From Terriglobia bacterium (GTDB lineage Bacteria; Acidobacteriota; Terriglobia; Terriglobales; Acidobacteriaceae): DNA of 64,000 nucleotides. The translations under genes and the position numbers were made by a program. Shown in pieces: positions 46,410 through 56,303 of this stretch (position 1 is the first letter of the stretch; every line of letters starts with the position of its first letter). The notes under the pieces are model-generated. The model saw nothing but the letters and a program-made list of their open reading frames with translations, was not told the origin of the DNA and made no database searches. Location of the stretch: the NCBI GenBank assembly GCA_020073465.1, contig JAIQFC010000016.1, positions 62,001-126,000 of the forward strand, given 5' to 3'.

Positions 46410-49127
46410 GTGCATTCATACGGAGGTTTGTGTACGGCATTGAACCCACAACATGGACTAGCTGAAGACTCGACCACCACAGCGCCTTCGCGGGACGCCC
46501 GGTACGTGCTCACTTTCGAGGAGATCGCGAATCTTGCCGGAGACGGGGGCAAGCCAGCGGAGACGCTGATGAATGTGGTGGCGTTGATTGCCAAGCGGTT
46601 CGGGACCGACGTGTGCTCGGCGTATCTGCTGGAGCCGGACCGGGCCAACCTGGTGCTGGCCGCGACGCTGGGGCTGCGGCGCGAGTGTATTGGCAGTCTC
46701 CGCATGGGGATCCACGAAGGTCTGGCTGGACTGGTGGCGGAGCAAGTGCGTCCGGTCGGCGTCGAACAGGTGAAGACCCATCCCCGCTTCAAGTATTTCA
46801 GTGAAGCAGGCGAAGACGATTACCACTCGTTCCTGGGAGTTCCGCTGATCGATCGTGGCGTGCTGCAGGGAGTGCTGGTGGTGCAGACGCTGGAAGCGCG
46901 CGCCTTCACGGAAGACGAGATTCGAATGCTGACCGAGGCCGCAACCCAGGTGGCGCCGGTGGTGAGCGTGGCCCGGACGCTGGACCGCTTCATCGCCCCG
47001 GTCCAGGAACGTCTGTGGGCCGTGGCACGCAATCTGTGGTGGAGTTGGGACCACGATACTTCCAGTCTGTTTCTGGATCTGGATCCGGCGCGGTGGAGCG
47101 AGCTGAATCACAATCCCGTGTCGTTGCTGGCGGAGTATCCGCTGGCCAAGTTGGAATCGCGCGCGGCGGAGCTGGTGCTCCATAGCCGGATCAATTACGC
47201 CTACCGTCGCCTGGAGGAATACCTGGAGGCCGACCGCACGTGGGGGGCAAGGCGCGCTGGAGTATTGCGGCCGCGCCCGGTGGCGTATTTTTCCGCCGAG
47301 TTTGGCTTGCACGAGTCGCTCCCGGTTTACTCCGGCGGCCTGGGCGTTCTGGCCGGCGATCATATTAAGAGCGCTTCGGATCTCGACATTCCCCTGGTGG
47401 GGATCGGCCTGTTTTATGGCCAAGGATATTTCCGGCAGCGTCTCGACAAGAACGGGTGGCAGCACGAGGAGTACATGGAGACGGACGTCAACCAGTTGCC
47501 CATGGAGCCTGCCATTGGGACCAACGGCCGTCCCGTCATCGTGCAGATCAATACCCGCAGCGGCTCGATCCGGGCGCGGGTGTGGCGGCTGAAGATAGGG
47601 CGGGTCGACTTGCTCCTTCTGGATTCCGACGTGGAGGGAAACGCGCCCGAGGACCGCGAGACCGCATCCCGGTTGTATGGTGGAGATCGCCGCATCCGCA
47701 TCCGGCAGGAATTGCTTCTGGGCGTCGGAGGCCTGCGCGCACTCAAAGCTCTCGGCATCACGCCCGGTGTGCTTCATCTGAATGAGGGACACTGCGCCTT
47801 TGCGGTGCTGGAAGCGATCCGCAGCCGGATGGAGGACGAAGGCATCGGATTCGATGCTGCCGTGCCGCGCGTGTCGCGTGAGGTTGTCTTCACCACTCAC
47901 ACGCCCGTGCCTGCCGGCCACGACCGCTTTGACGCCAGCCTGATTGAAGAGCACCTCGGACCGTTGCGCGATGCGTTAGGTCTGACGCAGGAAAGCTTTG
48001 TGGGACTGGGACGGGAGAATCCCGGCAATCCCGACGAGACATTCTGTATGACCGTCCTGGCCCTGCGGCTTTCACGGCGTGCCAATGCCGTTTCGGCGCT
48101 GCACGGCGAGGTGTCGCGCGCGATGTGGACGGGATTGTCCCCGGGGAAGCCGGAAGACGAAGTTCCCATCGGCCACATCACGAATGGCGTGCATGTTCCC
48201 TCCTGGCTGGCGCCGCAGATGTTTCGCCTCTACGATCGTCACCTGGGCACCGGATGGCACCAGCGCAGCAGTGAGGCGAAGATTTGGGAAGGAATTGAAA
48301 ACGTCGATGACGGGGAACTTTGGGAGACGCATCTCAACTTAAAGTCGCGGCTGCTGGAGTTCGTTCGTCGTCGCGCCGTGGAACAGGCGGAGCGCCGCAG
48401 CGAGCCGCGGGAAATGCTGCAGAGGCTCGAGCGCGTCCTCAGTCCCGACGCGCTGACCATCGGGTTTGCCCGGCGGTTTGCCACTTACAAGAGAGCCAAC
48501 CTTATTCTTACGGATATCGAAAAACTCGCGTCGATGGTGAACGACCCGAAGCGCCCAGTACAGTTCGTTTTTGCCGGGAAGGCCCATCCGCTGGATGAAC
48601 CGGGAAAGCGAGTTCTCCAGCAGATCGCGGAACTGATGCGCGATCCGCAGTTTTCCGACAAGTTCGTTTTTGTCGAGGACTATGACATCAATGTCGGACG
48701 CCACTTCGTGCAGGGCGTCGACGTCTGGCTCAACAACCCGCGCCGCCCGCTGGAAGCATCGGGCACAAGCGGCCAGAAGGTAGTGCTGAACGGCGGGTTG
48801 AACCTTTCCGTTTTGGACGGATGGTGGGCAGAAGCGTATGACGGTCTGAACGGCTTTGCCATCGGAACCGGCAGAACCCACTCCAACATGAGCGTTCACG
48901 ATGCCCGCGACGGGGAGGACCTGCTGCGGGTGCTGCGCGATGAAGTGATCCCTCTCTACTACCAGCGAGATCGTGACGGACTGCCACGGGGATGGATCAA
49001 GCGCATGAAGAGGACCATCCGCACCCTGGGCTGGCGCTTCAATGCCGATCGCATGGTCATGGATTACACATTGAAGTGTTACGTTCCAGCGGCGGGTGGG
49101 ACCTCAAGCGACATGCGGAGCACCTAG
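46410..49127 (+). CDS. Alpha-glucan (glycogen) phosphorylase with N-terminal GAF domain
   Basis: GAF-like N-terminus (AKRFGTDVCSAYLLEPDRANLVLAATLGL...LGVPLIDRGVLQGVLVVQ) then YFSAEFGLHESLPVYSGGLGVLAGDHIKSASDL and KVVLNGGLNLSVLDGWWAEAYDGLNGFAIG. Confidence 0.9.
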   Translation: MHSYGGLCTALNPQHGLAEDSTTTAPSRDARYVLTFEEIANLAGDGGKPAETLMNVVALIAKRFGTDVCSAYLLEPDRANLVLAATLGLRRECIGSLRMGIHEGLAGLVAEQVRPVGVEQVKTHPRFKYFSEAGEDDYHSFLGVPLIDRGVLQGVLVVQTLEARAFTEDEIRMLTEAATQVAPVVSVARTLDRFIAPVQERLWAVARNLWWSWDHDTSSLFLDLDPARWSELNHNPVSLLAEYPLAKLESRAAELVLHSRINYAYRRLEEYLEADRTWGARRAGVLRPRPVAYFSAEFGLHESLPVYSGGLGVLAGDHIKSASDLDIPLVGIGLFYGQGYFRQRLDKNGWQHEEYMETDVNQLPMEPAIGTNGRPVIVQINTRSGSIRARVWRLKIGRVDLLLLDSDVEGNAPEDRETASRLYGGDRRIRIRQELLLGVGGLRALKALGITPGVLHLNEGHCAFAVLEAIRSRMEDEGIGFDAAVPRVSREVVFTTHTPVPAGHDRFDASLIEEHLGPLRDALGLTQESFVGLGRENPGNPDETFCMTVLALRLSRRANAVSALHGEVSRAMWTGLSPGKPEDEVPIGHITNGVHVPSWLAPQMFRLYDRHLGTGWHQRSSEAKIWEGIENVDDGELWETHLNLKSRLLEFVRRRAVEQAERRSEPREMLQRLERVLSPDALTIGFARRFATYKRANLILTDIEKLASMVNDPKRPVQFVFAGKAHPLDEPGKRVLQQIAELMRDPQFSDKFVFVEDYDINVGRHFVQGVDVWLNNPRRPLEASGTSGQKVVLNGGLNLSVLDGWWAEAYDGLNGFAIGTGRTHSNMSVHDARDGEDLLRVLRDEVIPLYYQRDRDGLPRGWIKRMKRTIRTLGWRFNADRMVMDYTLKCYVPAAGGTSSDMRST

Positions 49128-49188
49128 CAGGGGGGCATGCCGCCCGGCGCGGATCGCGCCGAAGCGCGGACAGTTGCGACGATTAGAA

Positions 49189-49602
49189 CTAGGTTGCCCA
49201 AGAGTAGTGGTCCGAGCCAGCGGGCAGAAGATCCTCGAATCCCACCACGGAAACGTCTCCCGGCACGCGCAGGCCGGCTTGGCGGATGGCGTGCATCGCT
49301 CGCGCGAATTCCTTGGCGCCAGCGAACACCAGCGCGCGCGAATCGTTCTTCGTCGACTTCAAGCGGTTCGCATCCCCTGATGTCCGCCTGGTTCGCAGCG
49401 CTCGTGCGACCGGGTTCGGCTGGTAATTCAGCGCCCGGGCCGCCGCGAAGATGCGATCCTGGGTGTGCTGCGGGATCGCGCTGGACTGCGGTGCACGATT
49501 CAGCACCAGAGAAATCGTTCCGGTGGACAGCCCCAGGTGTTCAGCTACCGATTTCAGTGTGATGCAGTTTTGCTTCGAGCGTGAATTTCTGCGATGAATC
49601 AT
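49189..49602 (-). pseudogene. Truncated LacI-family regulator
   Basis: LacI HTH (ITLKSVAEHLGLSTGTISLVLNRAPQSSAIPQHTQDRIFAAARALNYQPNPVARALR) joined to a late LacI segment (ALVFAGAKEFARAMHAIRQAGLRVPGDVSVVGFEDLLPAGSDHYSWAT*); the ligand-binding core and extreme C-terminus are missing. Confidence 0.75.
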
Positions 49603-49804
49603 TGGCTGTTGCTCCCTCCCCAGCGTGGAACGAGCCCATGAAGGAAATCGGGCTTCGGTTGTGGAACCAGGAATAGATACTCGGAGCAACAAGGCGAGGG
49701 AGCGAACGTCAGGGTCCGCGCGGCCGACTATTCCACTGCAGGTCGCAAGATCAATTTGACAAATCCTGCGATGGAAGTCCAATTGAAAAAACGTATTGTA
49801 AAGA

Positions 49805-50656
49805 TTAGCCGGTACGCTTGCGGGGCTTGATCGATTCCCAATCTTGCTCCGTGAGCACGCGGCCAAGATTGCTGAACTCGCCGGCGCCCTGGAGAAATTC
49901 TCCGCCGTCCATGCGGACGACCTCGCCGTTCACGTATCCGGAGCCATCGCTGATCAAAAACGTTGCCAGATTCGCCAACTCCTCGACGGTGCCGAAGCGG
50001 TGAAGGGGATTTCGTTCCAGCGCCAGCTTTTCGAGCTCAGGACGAGGCAGCACGCGAGAAAACGCTCCTTGCGTGGGGATCGGGCCGGGAGCAATCGCGT
50101 TCAGGCGAATGCCGCGGTCGCCCCACTCGACGGCCAGGCTTCGAGTGAGAGCCTCGACGGCCGACTTCGAGATGGCGGAGGGAACGACGTAGGCCGATCC
50201 CACGGGCGCGTAAGTGGCGGAAATGCTGAGCACCGTCCCGCGGTGACCTGCCTTGAGCCAGCGGCGGCCGCAGGCCATGGTCGCGTGCAGCGTGCCCATG
50301 AGCACAATGCCAATCACAGACTCAAATGCTCGCGGCGAGAGTTCCTCGGTGCGCGCGATGAAATTGCCGGCGGCATTGTTGACCAAGACGTCGAGAGGGC
50401 CATCTTTCCAGATGGAATCGCTCATGGCCTCAACGGCGTCGAGGCTGCGCACATCGCAAGGCAGAGCGTGGATGCGGCCGCCCGTGGCCGTGGCCAACTC
50501 GGCTGCGGTGTTGTTGAGCACCTCTTCGCGCCGGCCACAGATGTAAACTTCCGCGCGCAGTTCGAGGAAGCGCCGCGCCATCCCTTTGCCGAGCCCGGTG
50601 CCGCCGCCCGTGATGAGAATGCGCTTGTTGTTTAGCAGGCCGTCGCGAAACATCAT
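49805..50656 (-). CDS. SDR family oxidoreductase
   Basis: RILITGGGTGLGKGMARRFLELRAEVYICGR (Rossmann TGxxxGxG), SISATYAP, NAIAPGPIPTQGAF. Resembles 2,4-dienoyl-CoA reductases. Confidence 0.88.
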   Translation of the reverse strand: MMFRDGLLNNKRILITGGGTGLGKGMARRFLELRAEVYICGRREEVLNNTAAELATATGGRIHALPCDVRSLDAVEAMSDSIWKDGPLDVLVNNAAGNFIARTEELSPRAFESVIGIVLMGTLHATMACGRRWLKAGHRGTVLSISATYAPVGSAYVVPSAISKSAVEALTRSLAVEWGDRGIRLNAIAPGPIPTQGAFSRVLPRPELEKLALERNPLHRFGTVEELANLATFLISDGSGYVNGEVVRMDGGEFLQGAGEFSNLGRVLTEQDWESIKPRKRTG

Positions 50657-51399
50657 TGCTCTCCCATCAGGATTCCACATGCAACTCGGAAGCCGTAATC
50701 GGCGTACTGAAATTCAGGAGGAATACTGGAGCGGGCCGAGCATCGTGCCACCTTGACGTGATGCCGCCACGAGCCTCCGCGCGACGCCCTGCGCTGGCCG
50801 TGCTCGGGGCCCGTCGGATTGTGCTCTGGCGAAACCGCGTAATAGTTCGGGTCGTACCAGTCGCTGCACCACTCGTGAACGTTCTCGCAGATGTCGTAAA
50901 GACCGAAGGAATTGGGAGCGTAACTGGCGACGGGCTCCGGCCCAGTCTGCCAGCGCGCTGCATAATCAGGCATCGACTGCGGAGGCTCATCGCCCCAGGG
51001 GAAGTTCTTTTGCTCAGCGCCACCCCGGGCCGCACGTTCCCACTCCGCTTCGGTCGGCAATCGATAGGCGCGGCCCGTTTCCGAGTTCAGCCATTCGCAG
51101 TACCGCGAAGCTTCAAACCAGGAAACGCCGGTAACCGGATGCTGTGGATCGTTGAAGTTCGAATCCTTCCAGAAGGGCGGCGGCGACGCGGAGGTCGCGC
51201 GCAGAAACACTGCGTAATCAATGTTCGTTACCTGCGTGGCGGCGAGCATGAAAGCATTGACCCACACACGGTGCACGGGACGCTCGCAGTCTTGCCCGGA
51301 CTCGGAGCCCATCAGGAACCAACCTTCCGGAACACGAACCAGGAATGGCTCGATGGAGGCTGAAGCTGCAGAGTGCGAGCTTGATGGAGTGGCCTTCAT
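50653..51399 (-). CDS. SUMF1/formylglycine-generating enzyme family protein
   Basis: FLMGSESGQDCERPVHRVWVNAFMLAATQVTN; RLPTEAEWERAARGG; ENVHEWCSDWYDPNYYA; RASRGGSW. Confidence 0.92.
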   Translation of the reverse strand: MKATPSSSHSAASASIEPFLVRVPEGWFLMGSESGQDCERPVHRVWVNAFMLAATQVTNIDYAVFLRATSASPPPFWKDSNFNDPQHPVTGVSWFEASRYCEWLNSETGRAYRLPTEAEWERAARGGAEQKNFPWGDEPPQSMPDYAARWQTGPEPVASYAPNSFGLYDICENVHEWCSDWYDPNYYAVSPEHNPTGPEHGQRRASRGGSWRHHVKVARCSARSSIPPEFQYADYGFRVACGILMGEQ

Positions 51400-51460
51400 T
51401 AGAAAAAATGCGGTTGCCGCTTATTCCTCGTCGAGGTAGATTCTAGCAGCGCCGGGGCGG

Positions 51461-51946
51461 ATGGAGGATGCAATGCCGAAGAAGAGGCTGCAGTTTACGG
51501 TGAAGCTGGAAGGCAAAGCGGGAAGTTCCGTGGCCTGGCTGAACGCCCCATTTGATGTGCCGGAGACTCTTGGCACACGGGCGCGGGTGCCGGTGTGCGG
51601 GACGATCAATGGCTTCCCGTTTCGTTCCTCGCTCATGCCCATGGGCGGCTGCCATGGGATGGCGGTGAACAAAGCGATGCGTGCCGGGGCGAAGGCGAAG
51701 GCCGGGGATGTGGTGGAGGTGGTGATGGAGCGCGACGACCAGGCGCGCACCGTGGAAGTTCCACCCGAGCTTAAGAAGGAACTGGCGAAGAACAAAAAGG
51801 CTCAAACGAATTGGGAGAAATTGTCGTTCACGAATAAGAAAGAGATGGCAATTTCGATCCGTGAGGCGAAGCAGGAGCAGACGCGTGCGCGACGACTGGC
51901 CAAGGTCATGCAGATTCTGAAGACGGGCGCGAAGTGGACTGGCTAG
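51461..51946 (+). CDS. YdeI/OmpD-associated + DUF1905-like protein
   Basis: GTRARVPVCGTINGFPFRSSLMPMGGCHGMAVNKAMRAGAKAKAGDVVEVVMERDDQARTVEVPPEL; C-terminal YdeI-like helices. Confidence 0.82.
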   Translation: MEDAMPKKRLQFTVKLEGKAGSSVAWLNAPFDVPETLGTRARVPVCGTINGFPFRSSLMPMGGCHGMAVNKAMRAGAKAKAGDVVEVVMERDDQARTVEVPPELKKELAKNKKAQTNWEKLSFTNKKEMAISIREAKQEQTRARRLAKVMQILKTGAKWTG

Positions 51947-52647
51947 CCGCGGATGGTCCTTACTACGTCGGCGATGTCGTTCTCCTGGAAGAGGCGGATG
52001 GCTGCGATGCCGGTGGCTCCTGCTGCCAGGCAAGACTGAGCGTTCGCAAGCGTTACTCCACCCAGAGCGAATACCGGAATTCCCATGTGGCACGCGGCTT
52101 CTAACGCGGCCAGACCGACAGCAACATTGGTTTGCAGATCTTTCTTTTCGAATACCGGGGCGAAGACGGCGAAGTCTGCTCCGCTCTTTTTGGCTTGAGT
52201 GACCTCGTCGACCGAGTGACACGAAACGCCAACGATTGGGACTTCGGGAGAATTCTCGCGGGCGGGGGCCTGCCCTGAGCCTGCCGAAGGGGCGCCCGCG
52301 CCACACCTCCACGCTATGCGAACATCGGACGGGGAAATGTCGTCCGATCGAAGGTGAACGCCGTCGGCTGCTGCGGCGAGGGCGACGTCTGTGCGCGAGT
52401 TGATGAGGATACGAGGTCTCAATTCTCGGTCCTCAGTTCTCAGGTGCGAGTGGACGACCCGGACGGCTTCACGGGCCAGCGACTCCAGTTCGCGTGAAGA
52501 CAGGTCTTTCTCGCGAAGCTGAATGTAGTCCACGCCGTAACGGGCAGCTTTTGAGATCTTTGCCAACAGGTGGCGCCGGCGATCGGATTCATCGCCGGGG
52601 AAAGCCTTGCGATCGGTGATGTAGTAGAGCTGGGGGCGGGAAGCCAT
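51943..52647 (-). CDS. thiE: Thiamine phosphate synthase family protein
   Basis: QLYYITDRKAF, YIQLREKDLSSRELESLAREAV, ILINSRTDVALAAAADGVHLRSDDIS, GVSCHSVDEVTQAKKSGADFAVFAPVFEKK, ALGGV. Start corrected to MASRPQLYYITD. Confidence 0.85.
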   Translation of the reverse strand: MASRPQLYYITDRKAFPGDESDRRRHLLAKISKAARYGVDYIQLREKDLSSRELESLAREAVRVVHSHLRTEDRELRPRILINSRTDVALAAAADGVHLRSDDISPSDVRIAWRCGAGAPSAGSGQAPARENSPEVPIVGVSCHSVDEVTQAKKSGADFAVFAPVFEKKDLQTNVAVGLAALEAACHMGIPVFALGGVTLANAQSCLAAGATGIAAIRLFQENDIADVVRTIRG

Positions 52648-52668
52648 GGTCTTCACAGTACCGGGCAG

Positions 52669-52806
52669 GTTTACAAGGAAGCGAGCCGAACGCGCGATTA
52701 TTGTGTCGCAAAGAACGCGACACTTCGCGCGGCTCGCCCAGATCCCTTCGACTTCGCTCAGGGCAGGCTCTTCGCCGCGCAAAAAACGCTTGCTCAGGAT
52801 GACAAT
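52669..52806 (+). repeat. Dispersed intergenic repeat, copy closely matching 5695-5843
   Basis: GTTTACAAGGAAGCGAGCCGAACGCGCGATTATTGTGTCGCAAAGAACGCGAC...CTTGCTCAGGATGACAATC. Confidence 0.8.
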
Positions 52807-52827
52807 CAAACTGTCAGCCGGAGATAC

Positions 52828-53553
52828 CTACTTCAATTCCGCCAGCTTCTGGGTGGCCAGCTGTCCGGCTTCGTTGGTTGGATTGTCTTTCTTGACCTGT
52901 TCGAGGATCCGCTTGGCTTCGAGAGGCTGATTGGAAGATTGGTAAAGATCCGCGAGCTGCAACTGCGCCGTCACCTTGCTGACCGAGGTCGTGGGCTTGT
53001 TCATCAGCTCTTTGTACAGAGCCTCGGCATCCTTCGTGCGCTTCGAACTCGAGTACAGGGATGCCAGCGCTAGTTTCGAAACGGACGCCAGCTCTCGATT
53101 GCCGGATGAGGCCACCTGCTTCAGGTCTCGCTCGGCAGCGGCGCTGTCGCCCTGATCCGCTGCGGTGATCCCGAGAAAATAATGGGCCATGTCGGCCGTG
53201 CGCGTATGAGGATACTTGTCCGCAATCGCCTGAAACTGCTTCCGGGCGGCGTCCGTGCGCTCCTTGGCGGAAGAAAAACTGGGAACGTCGGGCTGGGGCG
53301 GCGAACCGGCGGGGCGCAGAGGGGTGTCCATGGTGCGGACCGCCTGGGAGAAGTCGAAGCTGGCCTTCTCGTCCTGCCTGCCCAGGTAGTACCAGCCACC
53401 CAGAATGGCCGCCAGCACAACCGCAACCACGGCGCTCGTGATGATCAGAGTCGACCGGTGCTCGCCCGTCCAATGGGCGGTCTTTTCGGCGGCCTCCATG
53501 GTCACACGGCTAAAGGCATCCTGCTTCAGTTGATGGCGGGTTTCTGCGCGCAC
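52828..53553 (-). CDS. TPR membrane protein, YfgM-like
   Basis: GTG start 53553 (VRAETRHQLKQDAFSRVTMEAAEKTAHWTGEHRSTLIITSAVVAVVLAAILGGWYYLG), one TM helix then TPR-like repeats; N-terminal extension in the track is repeat-derived. Confidence 0.75.
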   Translation of the reverse strand: MRAETRHQLKQDAFSRVTMEAAEKTAHWTGEHRSTLIITSAVVAVVLAAILGGWYYLGRQDEKASFDFSQAVRTMDTPLRPAGSPPQPDVPSFSSAKERTDAARKQFQAIADKYPHTRTADMAHYFLGITAADQGDSAAAERDLKQVASSGNRELASVSKLALASLYSSSKRTKDAEALYKELMNKPTTSVSKVTAQLQLADLYQSSNQPLEAKRILEQVKKDNPTNEAGQLATQKLAELK

Positions 53554-53647
53554 GGACTTCCCTTCTACGGTTGGAGATGGCTGGACAAACACCCAGTTTA
53601 GCAGGCGGAAAATGGGATGGTCAAAGCGGAGGATTGCGAGGTCGTGG

Positions 53648-53754
53648 TGCAGTTTGCCTCTGAACAACGCGGCGATGCGCGCAAGATCCCTTCGGCTTCG
53701 CTCAGGGCAGGCTCTTCGCTCCGCCTGAACAACGGCTGCGCTCAGGATGACGCC
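53648..53754 (+). repeat. Dispersed intergenic repeat (variant)
   Basis: AAGATCCCTTCGGCTTCGCTCAGGGCAGGCTCTTCGCTCCGCCTGAACAACGGCTGCGCTCAGGATGACGCC. Confidence 0.7.
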
Positions 53755-53805
53755 CTGCAAAGATGCTCGTCGGAATCCAAGCTGCACCGCTTCGGATTGT
53801 GACCG

Positions 53806-56124
53806 TTAGAAGCGGAGCAGGTACGACACCTTCACAAAGAACTGGCGGCTGTCATTGATGAACCCGTCTGGCGTCGTACGGAGGCCCGTGGATGTCGGTA
53901 TCAGCCCCCGGTCCAGATTCTGCAGGTTGCTGTTGTATCCCACGTAGATCGCCGTGCCGGGGTGTACCAGGTAGGTGATGAGGAAGTCGGCGTTGAAGTT
54001 CTTCGTGGGTGACAGCGAGCTGATCAGCGGATTCGAAAGCACCGAGTTGTACTGCAGAATCATACGCGCCGAGAGTTCTCTCGTGAACTGGTAGTTCCAC
54101 TTGCTGCGCACAATGTGGTTGGTCACGGCAGTGAGGTGCGAGTCGCGCTCGCGAATGTGCTCGAGCAGGTAAGTATTGTCGATGCGCAGCCGACCCGAGG
54201 CGTGAAAAATGAGGGTGAAGTTTCCCTGATCCTCGTGGCCGATTTTGGGGGTGGCGCCCGCCACCGGGTTGTAGTTCACACCCGCACCGGAAACGAAGAA
54301 CCAACTAAGGTCAAACTGCTTGAACCAGCTGGTGCCTCCCTCGATTCCCCAGAAGGGTTGCGGGTACGACGTCACTTTCGTGAGGCTGCTGTAGTCCTGC
54401 GGCCGCAGGAAGACTCCGTCATAAGCATAAGGGTGGAAGTTAATGAAGGTGCTGCGAGTCATATCGATGCGCAGGCCGGGAAGGCCGAAGTAATCGAGCG
54501 TCGTGCCGTGGTGGTCCCAGATCGCGAACTCCTGGAGAGTTGGGCCCCAGGAAATAAGGAATTTGCCTTCGGGCCGGAAGAAGTAGCTGGCGTTCACGTT
54601 CTGCTGGCGAATATCCACCCGGTTCACGAAGCCTGCTTCGGTAACGAACCCAGGGCTGTAGTCCAAATACAGGGATTGCAGGTTGAACTTTCGGCCCGAC
54701 CGTTCCAGGTCAACCTTGTAGCCCGGCCCGGCGAGGTAGGTGCCATCGGTGTTCAGCGTGGAACTGGTGACCGCCGCGCCCTGCACGCGCCAGTTCTGGT
54801 TGAGCTTGATGTTGGCGTCTGCGCCGCCGACGCGGTTGTAGCCGCCGCCAAATTCACGGTCCGTGAAGATGGCGCCGATGGTCGACTGGTCGAGGATGTC
54901 GCGGCTGACCCGTCCGATCACGAAGGTCGCGCGCTCGCCGCTGTGGGGATCCGTAGGTGGTACGGCTTCACCCGGCGCGCGGTCATCGCTGGCCAGAACG
55001 CCAACGGCCCAGGGCCCGGCTTTGCCGGTGAGGCGCAGGCCAAACTCGGGATGTCCGATGCGGCGGGTGAAAACGAGATTGATCGGCGTAGTGAAGTAGT
55101 TGCTGTTCTCGAGAAAGAACGGGCGCTTCTCGGGAAAGAAAACCTCGAACCGCTGGTTGACCGTGATTTGCGGGTCGTCGGACTCGATCTGGCTGAAGTC
55201 GGGATTGATGGTGCTGTCGAGCACGAAGCTGTCGTGCAGGATGAACTTGGAGTCGAGACCGACGTCGGGCTTAAGTGTACGGCCCTCGAAGAAGGGATTG
55301 TTGGGATCGCGCTGGTCAATGTCCCGGAAGCTACGAAACAGCCCGTAGGGGATCAGTTGGATGTTACGGCTGGGCGACACGTGCTCCAGTCCAGTCGCCG
55401 TTGCGGCCTGATTGAACCGTCCCTGGATGCGTATGGAGACCCGTGGCCAGAACAGGTTTTCATTGGTGCGCGGAATGCCCCGGTTCAGAATGATGCCCCA
55501 CTCCTGCTGGTCCGTGTTGGGGAACCGGAGACTCTTGAACGGAATCGCCATGAGTACCAGGTAGCCACGGCCGGTGAGATGACCCTCGGAACGCCACACG
55601 GTATCGAAGGAAGGGTCGAACCCGCTGAAGTCGGCGGGGGAGTTGTTGCGAATGGAGCCCTCGGTCCAGAGTGCGTCCCACTGAATGCCCAACGGATTCG
55701 AGGCGAAGGCATAGCCGCGGCGGGCATCGTGGAAGGTGTCGATCATGATCTCGACTGCGTCGTCGGAGAAAACATCTTCGCGGCGGGTCATGCGGGCGCG
55801 AATCCTTGAGGGTTCGGTGTCCCAGCACACGAACACCGCATAGAGGTTGTGCTGATCGTAAGCGAGGTAGACGTCGGTATTCTGCGTGGGCTCGGCGCCG
55901 TCTGCAGGCTCGCGCACGATGAAGCCCGTCACTTTCACCATCTTCCCGGCTACGCGGGCGCTCGGTTGCATGGCCTCGAAGTCAGAGAGTGACGGCGGAG
56001 TGTCGATGCGCGGAATCTGAATGCTCGGCGGCGCGGCGAAGGCGAACGACGCCAGCACGAGCACCACAACGACTAACCACGGATTCGTCAGGAATTTCCC
56101 TTTGAGGCTGAAAACGAAGAACAT
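53806..56124 (-). CDS. DUF5916/CBM9-like-domain outer-membrane-type protein
   Basis: TQNTDVYLAYDQHNLYAVFVCWDTEPSRIRARMTRREDVFSDDAVEIMIDTF (CBM9-like) followed by a beta-barrel-like C-terminal half. Confidence 0.82.
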   Translation of the reverse strand: MFFVFSLKGKFLTNPWLVVVVLVLASFAFAAPPSIQIPRIDTPPSLSDFEAMQPSARVAGKMVKVTGFIVREPADGAEPTQNTDVYLAYDQHNLYAVFVCWDTEPSRIRARMTRREDVFSDDAVEIMIDTFHDARRGYAFASNPLGIQWDALWTEGSIRNNSPADFSGFDPSFDTVWRSEGHLTGRGYLVLMAIPFKSLRFPNTDQQEWGIILNRGIPRTNENLFWPRVSIRIQGRFNQAATATGLEHVSPSRNIQLIPYGLFRSFRDIDQRDPNNPFFEGRTLKPDVGLDSKFILHDSFVLDSTINPDFSQIESDDPQITVNQRFEVFFPEKRPFFLENSNYFTTPINLVFTRRIGHPEFGLRLTGKAGPWAVGVLASDDRAPGEAVPPTDPHSGERATFVIGRVSRDILDQSTIGAIFTDREFGGGYNRVGGADANIKLNQNWRVQGAAVTSSTLNTDGTYLAGPGYKVDLERSGRKFNLQSLYLDYSPGFVTEAGFVNRVDIRQQNVNASYFFRPEGKFLISWGPTLQEFAIWDHHGTTLDYFGLPGLRIDMTRSTFINFHPYAYDGVFLRPQDYSSLTKVTSYPQPFWGIEGGTSWFKQFDLSWFFVSGAGVNYNPVAGATPKIGHEDQGNFTLIFHASGRLRIDNTYLLEHIRERDSHLTAVTNHIVRSKWNYQFTRELSARMILQYNSVLSNPLISSLSPTKNFNADFLITYLVHPGTAIYVGYNSNLQNLDRGLIPTSTGLRTTPDGFINDSRQFFVKVSYLLRF

Positions 56125-56303
56125 TTGCGCTGTGATTTCTTGTTGTGCCGAGTCTTGTGGCAGACAAGTGCTGCCCCGGTCCACCCCAAAGACCCAATGT
56201 ACAAGAATGACGTCTCACGCCTGGAAATGTTAGACAGAATCCGCATCACACAAGGCAAGAGTCTGAGTGCATAATTTGAAAGAGTGGTAAGGAGACGACT
56301 GCC

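Noticed and set aside
46458-47954. 498-aa minus-strand ORF opposite the glycogen phosphorylase
   Set aside because: Antisense of a strongly supported GT35 gene.
54115-55809. 564-aa plus-strand ORF opposite the DUF5916 gene
   Set aside because: Antisense shadow ORF with low-complexity Val/Ala/Glu-rich translation; no recognisable family.
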